9,221 nt of DNA from an uncultured Ruminococcus sp. GTDB lineage: Bacteria > Bacillota > Clostridia > Oscillospirales > Acutalibacteraceae. The stretch is from the NCBI GenBank assembly GCA_902772795.1, contig CACYBZ010000176.1, forward strand, positions 1 through 9,221, in the 5' to 3' direction. The notes below the pieces were generated by a model that saw only the letters and a list, made by a program, of their open reading frames with translations, did no database searches and was not told the origin of the DNA. Below, piece after piece: positions 6,301 to 9,221 of this stretch (its first letter is position 1; each line of letters opens with the position of its first letter). The position numbers and the translations under genes are program-made.

Positions 6301-9221
6301 GTCAACGATGCCACTACAGGTATAGCACAGCTTTACCACAATATTGTAGAGGGAGAAGAAGAAAAAACACCGCTCGAAAGAAAGCACAATCAATTCTATA
6401 CGGCAACCGTCGATATAGAAGGTATGACATTCAACAAACAGCTCAGATCCACTTACGATGTTGTCGACAGGTACGGTGGCGGTGAGTTTACTCTTGACGG
6501 TCAGCAATATCCTGTAGATGAACAAGGTAACATTACCGTTGTTGACGAGAATATGTCCATTACTTACGAACACACCATCAAGACAGGCAGTGTCACCATC
6601 AGCAAGAAGCTGGACGGTGTTGTGAGTGATAAGGATACGCAGGAAAAAAAGAAAGCCTATACCTTCAGAATAGCCTACAGGAATCTGTTCGGCTATCATA
6701 ATCCCGACAGTTCTATTGACGAAGAACCCTGGACATATGCCGATGGTCTTTACGGCACGCTTTCGGGAAAAGATGAAAATGACAGAGATTACACCACAGA
6801 CAACAATATTGTTTCCGCAACAGGTGGCCAGTTTACCCTGGTAGCGGGTTCATCTGTCACCTTTGACGGCATTCCCGTAGGAACTATATTGCGTGTCGAA
6901 GAAATTTCCGAATTTATTGGTTCGGGTGATGAAAGAATGGAATCCCGTGTCAGTCAGGTTATTTTTTCAGGCGTTGTCTGTGAGGGCAATCTTGCAGAGG
7001 AGAACCAAAAAGACTACACAGGCGAAAACAGTAAAACAGACCTTTTCCTGGATACCCAGACCGTTCAGGACGGCGATGACACCAGAACGAAAGTCATTAT
7101 TAACACAGGTACGTATCAGATGACAGACAATGCTGACTGGCTCTATGAAGTACACAATACCTATGGTGCAACACCTGTACTGTACAGATATATTGACCGT
7201 CATATTGTCAATGGCAAGCCGACAGATTTGCGTGACAATTACACCTATTTCACCAAGAATGTTACCGTAAACTATGATGATATCAACAGCGACGGAACAC
7301 TGAAAGCCAATGCCAAGACAAGTATCTGTGATTTTGCCCCGAAAATCATGAATGTATTGTGTAACTACGATATCACATATAATGCAGAAAGCAATACTGA
7401 TGGTATCTATTACGTCAATCAGAACACATTCTACCGAAACAGCATAACACAGCCCTCGTCAGACGAAGAAAAGAAAAGCCAGTTTTCCTTGTGTGACGTT
7501 ACCGAAGAACTGGAAACTCTCCTTGATGCTATGTGCAGCCAGAACAGTGCAACAAACTATGCTATGCTGAAAGATGACTGTAAATCTTTCAAAAGTCCAC
7601 AGGTACAAGGCTATGCCAAAAACGATGTCATCGGACTGAAACAGGCATTGAAGAGTATTGTTGATGAAACTGTCAGTGCAAAAGGCATTACACTGAAACA
7701 AGAAGCATTGGAAGCATTGTATACAGCATTGAAAGAAGTTTTCTATTATCGGAATGACCATTTCTATATTGTCATGGCAACCTATGCCAACACACTGCGA
7801 CAGTATGATGTCGATATCCAGCTGGTTGTACCGAATGCACTGAATCCCACAACCAAAGCATTCAGCGAACAACGGGAAATCAATATTGATTCTGTGGTGC
7901 ATAAAACGGGAGATTATGTACACATCAGATATAAAGTACCGTTCAACGGCATTACCAACCTTTCCAACACCAACCATGCCGACGGTGGACTGAACATCGG
8001 TATTATCAATGCGTTGAATCTGTCCGCCAACTGTAAGGAACTTTATCACATCACCACCGCCGAAAACAGGGAACTGTATTTCGGTTACTGGGAAAGAGTT
8101 GTCAGTTATCATGACGGCAACTCCACACAGACGACCTATACCCCTGTTTCCACGAACTTCAATTATCATTACCGTGTCAATGACCACGTTACGATAAGAG
8201 CGGTCTATCAGGAAGCCAGAAAAGGTGGTACAGAAACTGATGATAACCGAAAGCGTTATGCTCCGGGCGTAGAGTTTGGCAACGAAGAGGATTTTGTTCC
8301 GTTCGATACCGATAAAAACAGGACGATTGAAAGACTATACACCCCCTTGCAGAAACGCACCCGTACCATTTACTGGGAAGAAGAAAACGGTGTCAGAAAA
8401 TACAAGGATATTTATAATCAGTACACCATACCCGAAGAAAAAATAACGGGTCTGAAAAACTATGATGACAGATTCTATCAGGAAACTTATGATGCCAAAT
8501 ACGGCAAGGACGTGGTAAAAATCCTGATTGATGTGGAACAGGACTGGCACGACGTTGCTTTGAATGATACGGGTTCTTATCTGACGGTCAACGGTACGAC
8601 AACGGAAAGTTATTCTGTCGATGAAGAAAGAGAACTTTACCAAGTGTCTTACATGGTTCCCAACGAACGGGAACAGGTAGGGTATTCCGCTTCAGCCACA
8701 GACAGAACCTATAACACTTATTCCGTACAGACGGAAGACGGTGTACAGGAAAGAACACGTGTGGATATTGTTTTCGGCGGAGTAGGTTCAGCGGATTCCG
8801 ATACCAATATTGAACAGGTAGGCTATGTTCTCTTTCAAAGTCCGAAGGACGATAATGCGAACTATGGCAATGCTTCTGCGTTCCGTGAGGCTATCTTAAA
8901 CGATACAGCGTTAAGAGAGAAGCTTTATAATGTCTCGGATACAGCAGAAAATGACAGAACAGGTTCAGACAGTATCAAAGATTTCCAAGGTGGTTACAAT
9001 GTCAAAATGAATATGACAAAAGTCACCATGCACACAGGTACTGCTGAAACTGACACAAGCGGTGTGGTTCTGACCAATAAAAACAGGGTGAATATTGTTT
9101 TTGATATTCCCAACAACGAAAGTACCAGAAAAAGTTTCTTTACCTGTTATACGGTAATGAAAATGAAAATCAAAGGCGAAGATAATTCTGAACACAGTTT
9201 TTATCGGGTGTCACCCACTCC
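211..9221 (+). CDS. Giant secreted multidomain surface protein (fibro-slime plus CnaB/SpaA-like domains), 3' end outside window
   Basis: One uninterrupted frame of 3003 complete codons, open at the window edge. The product is therefore larger than about 330 kDa. The GTG start at 211 follows an AAGGAAGG ribosome binding site by 9 bases, and an in-frame TAA at 163-165 limits any upstream extension. Seen in order: two hydrophobic N-terminal segments ending in a SANA cleavage-like site (residues 53-56); an Ig-like domain (112-190); three W-x-F modules (211-700); a fibro-slime domain (804-1084, GDDDFW at 953-958, IDLGGVH at 967-973); five CnaB/SpaA-like domains (1087-1830); a sixth (2124-2319); and an unassigned C-terminal part. 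Families with these domains are extracellular adhesins or pilin-like stalk proteins of Gram-positive bacteria. A role in attachment to host glycans or plant fibre is inference. No LPXTG motif, dockerin or terminal membrane anchor is visible; it would lie downstream. I do not recognise a named gene. Confidence 0.95.
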   Translation, partial: MAQNSAIIVVAGILVLLCIWFSKRKQASKCVVSMLCALSVLGSGICPLFLAGSANAETDTNYCEQCFEVHPNNSAAEDTVTLNGVMPKKAKAEVTDVTESFDALAQQENTENHVLAAYDITIMNGNREYQPNENNPVLVEIANAEIKKENVSVLWHIKDDGTKEEITDFTAEDGKVRFYAKGFSVYAIVDVPLPASSKMDQVTEVSELVSERGLRTGFYVYYGYGNYFTDTIISANSGGNVNDGVIAVDNDLEMAGVWYFEEVEKDGNTCYRMYTKIDDVRKYLYTTGTNQNNNVGLTEDVTRADILKIASANNPQNYPNSFCIKKYDTTDKYLQYSTSGHGIRYYSSSLTNGRVTNGNMIIRFNFADAPALPRDYYRLNGKSYGLMNYTGLTMGDALMVPVEQESNYLDLMTMFVKEDTQVKTLYVSQDSDISLWTFQLLPNTVNQYYIFNEKDSVVRYLKFNGNQLETTTNFADATVIDVVSNRNNKVRLTAGDYSISFHADNDNHKKFILEETDANDKDQWLNLVTVSELTENDYVTYTAEKVGVSDASVTNGSSGILYTRVWNDENKAYDFYALNYDGTLFPCYERGDHIMWLGHKTNILLWTFTEHYNYDGSRSFRYDLYSPYGNHYLSPQVENEQIFSDTRAFINLPGRRDGEYYTSIIQWDEKQYAYTGLGVITVPDPVTGGEYKKVIPVSRNQASTFYFAQIERGTPKLTEIKTIDNNQYNIQMKMVDFEGSIQHLGWQQNEFLNTRQESNDKWADKGLLSTDLKENGYPDTTRRTDGQKSLQELFNHDASKVTDVNHLFVESTYNSSGYFEFDSCQNFATLLQSDGSIGNNFTVYKELGTAQGNKTTMKHGQFFPYNTITPGIYSTDNPQNLYGALAMPGEPKTALLPESDPRKHEKLHQVTDHNGQIVSRANYHFGVELTTSFVQSPNGKDAWEHDIVFEFTGDDDFWFYVDNELIIDLGGVHSALGGNVNFATGQVTVGGFQDPAHPNDKSKEVVKTFTLREIFANNYKERNPKQADETDEQFTARVNQHLSKYFDEGKTVFKDFTTHQMRIFYMERGAGASNLHMRFNLNYLKPGHVLMRKELDGTETPDFNLVEYPYQIFYTVEVPNEQGSTTSEERQLTRMTDNGGVTYQNSSQTVDYRDTYIPPDCTTQYKDVYFIRPGRDVEIAFPPAATAYRIVECGVNEHVYQDVLINHSGGLTASQIDNSSRYDYTSQCILIGNGPTAVFTNKISLDALRTLSFKKFLYDEEDRLLTEEEDGTTFKFRLYLSNGAEDTLRLARFHDYYVKSPNGKICRWDISIQKLVETDKTDYATLTDEEKEQLTFETSSEGEISRIPTGYTVKVPNIPRATKFKVEERELEIPNGYHLKGYECAKDGTTPTYKVESESTPNVGWITDAAEPFVNISNKRGIGLEALKKWSDKDFASSHDTIYTAVYLKEGNGNNITYRLLPDSVKQIKHPDTAVRYFFDRLQTGKTIADYYIFEVEVTDPVLDNNGNLVSYDNSKVKRLNENDVTEISAKSRITQNVQTYEYVVSYEMGEPRNSTPNIESGNVRTDIITDTRKEGINIALYEMNAENNHDVPLADGDFTLTKGEELLGYFTSDETGKITIFYDFEVDAEYTLTETLTPNGYVGLPQAVKFKIHDENDTAGNRIRKLVITSGNDSSNVVGNWEVATNHPDQTIIATLDIFNMPFRLTAKKVDGISGAPLPGAVFALYRSVVGFSGEVKDFYPMEDYEELVCDQNGIIPKIDSSLPKGRYYLNEVSAPDGYIKHDEDIIFRITDKGEVYIDSKHQNYLQLITDENRYVITIPDAHSNVLTLTHKVNADNVNKALKLETMGVANKDVFEVQMGTRYMYSGGENPVEVPRTQNFTRKSPNTTYIQNNPDYADQTPITSYTKKTDIIQQARELVEWNPKPSEKKNNRSIDAQDYTPIQAYYEWSDTSQQLDRNGEKYSTPVMSATNKGTGVPQTDGTVALLYDQTATFINQFPSIICKAIEHDECDEKPLLKFQLKSNLQAFKSVNDATTGIAQLYHNIVEGEEEKTPLERKHNQFYTATVDIEGMTFNKQLRSTYDVVDRYGGGEFTLDGQQYPVDEQGNITVVDENMSITYEHTIKTGSVTISKKLDGVVSDKDTQEKKKAYTFRIAYRNLFGYHNPDSSIDEEPWTYADGLYGTLSGKDENDRDYTTDNNIVSATGGQFTLVAGSSVTFDGIPVGTILRVEEISEFIGSGDERMESRVSQVIFSGVVCEGNLAEENQKDYTGENSKTDLFLDTQTVQDGDDTRTKVIINTGTYQMTDNADWLYEVHNTYGATPVLYRYIDRHIVNGKPTDLRDNYTYFTKNVTVNYDDINSDGTLKANAKTSICDFAPKIMNVLCNYDITYNAESNTDGIYYVNQNTFYRNSITQPSSDEEKKSQFSLCDVTEELETLLDAMCSQNSATNYAMLKDDCKSFKSPQVQGYAKNDVIGLKQALKSIVDETVSAKGITLKQEALEALYTALKEVFYYRNDHFYIVMATYANTLRQYDVDIQLVVPNALNPTTKAFSEQREINIDSVVHKTGDYVHIRYKVPFNGITNLSNTNHADGGLNIGIINALNLSANCKELYHITTAENRELYFGYWERVVSYHDGNSTQTTYTPVSTNFNYHYRVNDHVTIRAVYQEARKGGTETDDNRKRYAPGVEFGNEEDFVPFDTDKNRTIERLYTPLQKRTRTIYWEEENGVRKYKDIYNQYTIPEEKITGLKNYDDRFYQETYDAKYGKDVVKILIDVEQDWHDVALNDTGSYLTVNGTTTESYSVDEERELYQVSYMVPNEREQVGYSASATDRTYNTYSVQTEDGVQERTRVDIVFGGVGSADSDTNIEQVGYVLFQSPKDDNANYGNASAFREAILNDTALREKLYNVSDTAENDRTGSDSIKDFQGGYNVKMNMTKVTMHTGTAETDTSGVVLTNKNRVNIVFDIPNNESTRKSFFTCYTVMKMKIKGEDNSEHSFYRVSPT
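544..780 (+). other. Small Ig-like/ZU5-like domain at the mature N-terminus
   Basis: Residues ~112-190 alternate short beta-like strands: LAAYDITIMNGN, then PVLVEIANAEI, then VSVLWHIKDDG, ending with GKVRFYAKGFSVYAIVD. The closing FSVYAIV pattern is familiar from beta-sandwich modules near the N-terminus of large Clostridia surface proteins with Cna-type repeats. Family assignment is from memory of the pattern, not from a search. Confidence 0.45.
841..2310 (+). other. Three divergent W-x-F modules, possibly beta-trefoil-like
   Basis: Three segments of about 170-180 residues share W-x-F followed by an aromatic strand and a Y-L pair: W258-Y-F260 with RKYLY; W436-T-F438 with VRYLKF; W606-T-F608 with NHYLSP. 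The W-to-W spacing is 178 and 170 residues. A similar short unit (DKYLQY) also occurs late in the first module. Repeated W and Y-L positions of this kind are typical of ricin-B-like beta-trefoils, which bind sugars, but no QxW motif is clear, so the fold is inference. Phrases such as NGKSYGLMNY (module 2) and FYALNYDGTLF (module 3) suggest conserved strand starts. Confidence 0.45.
2620..3462 (+). other. Fibro-slime domain
   Basis: Residues ~804-1084 carry the family hallmarks in order: YFEFDSCQNFA (818-828), HGQFFPYN (859-866), FEFTGDDDFWFYVDN (949-963), LIIDLGGVH (965-973) and MRIFYMERGAGASNLHMRFNL (~1061-1081). The domain is full length. Fibro-slime domains, related to PA14 folds, occur in large secreted proteins of Fibrobacter, Ruminococcus and slime moulds, and are thought to act in adhesion or carbohydrate recognition. 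The acidic triplet 954-956 may bind a metal ion. It sits just before the CnaB stalk, as expected for a binding module held away from the cell. Confidence 0.85.
3469..3948 (+). other. CnaB-like domain A
   Basis: Residues ~1087-1246. The opening VLMRKELDGT gives candidate Lys 1093, the strand YRIVECGV gives Glu 1192, and the closing AVFTNKIS gives Asn 1241. This Lys-Glu-Asn arrangement fits an intramolecular isopeptide-forming Cna-B type domain. Triad assignment is by position and pattern only. Confidence 0.55.
3955..4473 (+). other. CnaB-like domain B
   Basis: Residues ~1249-1421. LSFKKFLYDE (Lys 1254 or 1255) and TTFKFRLYL are followed by FKVEERELEIPNGY (Glu 1367 or 1368) and FVNISNKRG (Asn 1415 or 1418). 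It is somewhat long for the family because of a charged insert around residues 1320-1345. It directly follows domain A with almost no linker. Confidence 0.55.
4474..4926 (+). other. CnaB-like domain C with Asp in place of terminal Asn
   Basis: Residues ~1422-1572. LEALKKWSDKD (Lys 1428/1429) is the classic CnaB opening, and IFEVEVT gives Glu 1495 or 1497. The closing strand reads DIITDTRK, with Asp 1571 where ITNT is usual. Asp can replace Asn in some isopeptide domains, so a bond is not excluded. Confidence 0.55.
4927..5319 (+). other. SpaA-like domain D lacking the expected Lys
   Basis: Residues ~1573-1703. INIALYEMN, PLADGDFTLTKG, YTLTETLTPNGY (Glu 1635) and LDIFNMP (Asn 1701) match the SpaA/prealbumin-like pattern. 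The usual first-strand Lys appears replaced by Glu 1583 when aligned with the following domain, so the isopeptide bond may be missing. Confidence 0.6.
5320..5700 (+). other. SpaA-like domain E
   Basis: Residues ~1704-1830. RLTAKKVDG (Lys 1709/1710), APLPGAVFALY and YLNEVSAPDGY (Glu 1773) are textbook SpaA prealbumin-fold motifs. This is the clearest domain of the stalk. The end reads VITIPDAHSN, without the usual strand-end Asn, though Asp 1822 is nearby. Confidence 0.8.
5701..6579 (+). other. Unassigned coding stretch between stalk domains
   Basis: Residues ~1831-2123 match no domain I recognise. The first part is polar and rich in N, T, Q and K (for example residues ~1860-1960) and may be flexible. 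ALLYDQTATFINQF (~1985-1998) and a later YGGGEFTLDGQQYPVD segment look beta-structured, the latter perhaps a small strand-rich module before domain F. The frame stays open and codon use does not change. Confidence 0.4.
6580..7167 (+). other. CnaB-like domain F (DUF7601/FctA-like)
   Basis: Residues ~2124-2319. GSVTISKKLDG (Lys 2132/2133), YTFRIAY, GQFTLVAGSSVTFDGIPVG, ILRVEEIS (Glu 2230/2231) and YEVHNTYG (Asn 2316) give the complete Lys-Glu-Asn pattern. The phrase FTL-x-aGssvtF-x-GiPvGt is typical of pilin-type CnaB variants. An insert (~2160-2205) separates the early strands. Confidence 0.65.
7168..9219 (+). other. C-terminal part of unknown fold, with Cys-rich helical insert
   Basis: Residues ~2320-3003 are not assigned to a known domain. 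It begins with LYRYIDRHIVNGKP, then a probable helical insert (~2425-2520, rich in L, E, K, A and containing several Cys), then beta-like segments. ELYFGYWERVV to TIRAVYQE (~2621-2669) resembles the GYxFxYW...LYAxY pattern of small repeats in Gram-positive surface proteins. GVVLTNKNRVNIVFD (~2953-2967) is another strand-rich piece. No anchor is reached. Confidence 0.4.

Noticed and set aside
7459..8187. 242-residue antisense ORF
   Set aside because: It lies wholly within the well-supported + strand frame, its product is an odd C/I/V/F-rich sequence without a domain, and it is a phase shadow of the codon use on the other strand.
1..9221. CRISPR array, IS element, tRNA or rRNA
   Set aside because: No regularly spaced direct repeats, terminal inverted repeats with transposase, or structural RNA signatures were seen. 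Recurring short strings such as GACGGTAC only reflect repeated Asp-Gly-Thr codons.

Overview
The window is almost entirely one protein-coding gene on the + strand. A single reading frame opens at about position 211 (GTG) and runs without a stop to the last base. It gives at least 3003 codons and is cut off by the window edge, so the C-terminus is not visible. No other gene is supported on either strand; the shorter ORFs in other frames are shadows of this one. I read the frame codon by codon, and its ~42-45% GC composition, domain motifs and upstream ribosome binding site all agree with it.

The organism is most likely a Gram-positive Clostridia member, probably a gut Oscillospiraceae/Ruminococcus-like bacterium. 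This is inferred from the combination of a Gram-positive signal peptide, a strong AAGGAAGG ribosome binding site, a fibro-slime domain, several CnaB/SpaA-like isopeptide domains and moderate GC with a very AT-rich intergenic region. No taxonomic marker gene is present.

Layout: positions 1-210 are AT-rich intergenic DNA with a good extended -10 promoter, an imperfect leader hairpin and the ribosome binding site. The encoded protein then has: an unusual N-terminus with two hydrophobic segments and a signal-peptidase-like site (residues 1-56); a small Ig-like domain (~112-190); three divergent ~170-residue modules sharing a W-x-F / Y-L pattern (~211-700); a fibro-slime domain (~804-1084) with the signature GDDDFW...IDLGGVH; five consecutive CnaB/SpaA-like domains (~1087-1830); an unassigned stretch (~1831-2123); a sixth CnaB-like domain (~2124-2319); and a long, poorly characterised C-terminal part (~2320-3003 and beyond) containing a Cys-rich, probably helical insert.

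The most economical reading is a giant secreted surface adhesin. Putative ligand-binding modules (the W-x-F modules and the fibro-slime domain) sit on a stalk of isopeptide-stabilised domains, presumably anchored to the wall or membrane by sequence beyond the window. The ligand, the anchor and any partner genes cannot be seen here. Points worth a second look include the three-module N-terminal region, the substituted isopeptide residues in some stalk domains, the Cys-rich helical insert, the N-terminal CxxC, and an in-frame A_AAA_AAG slippery heptamer followed by a hairpin.
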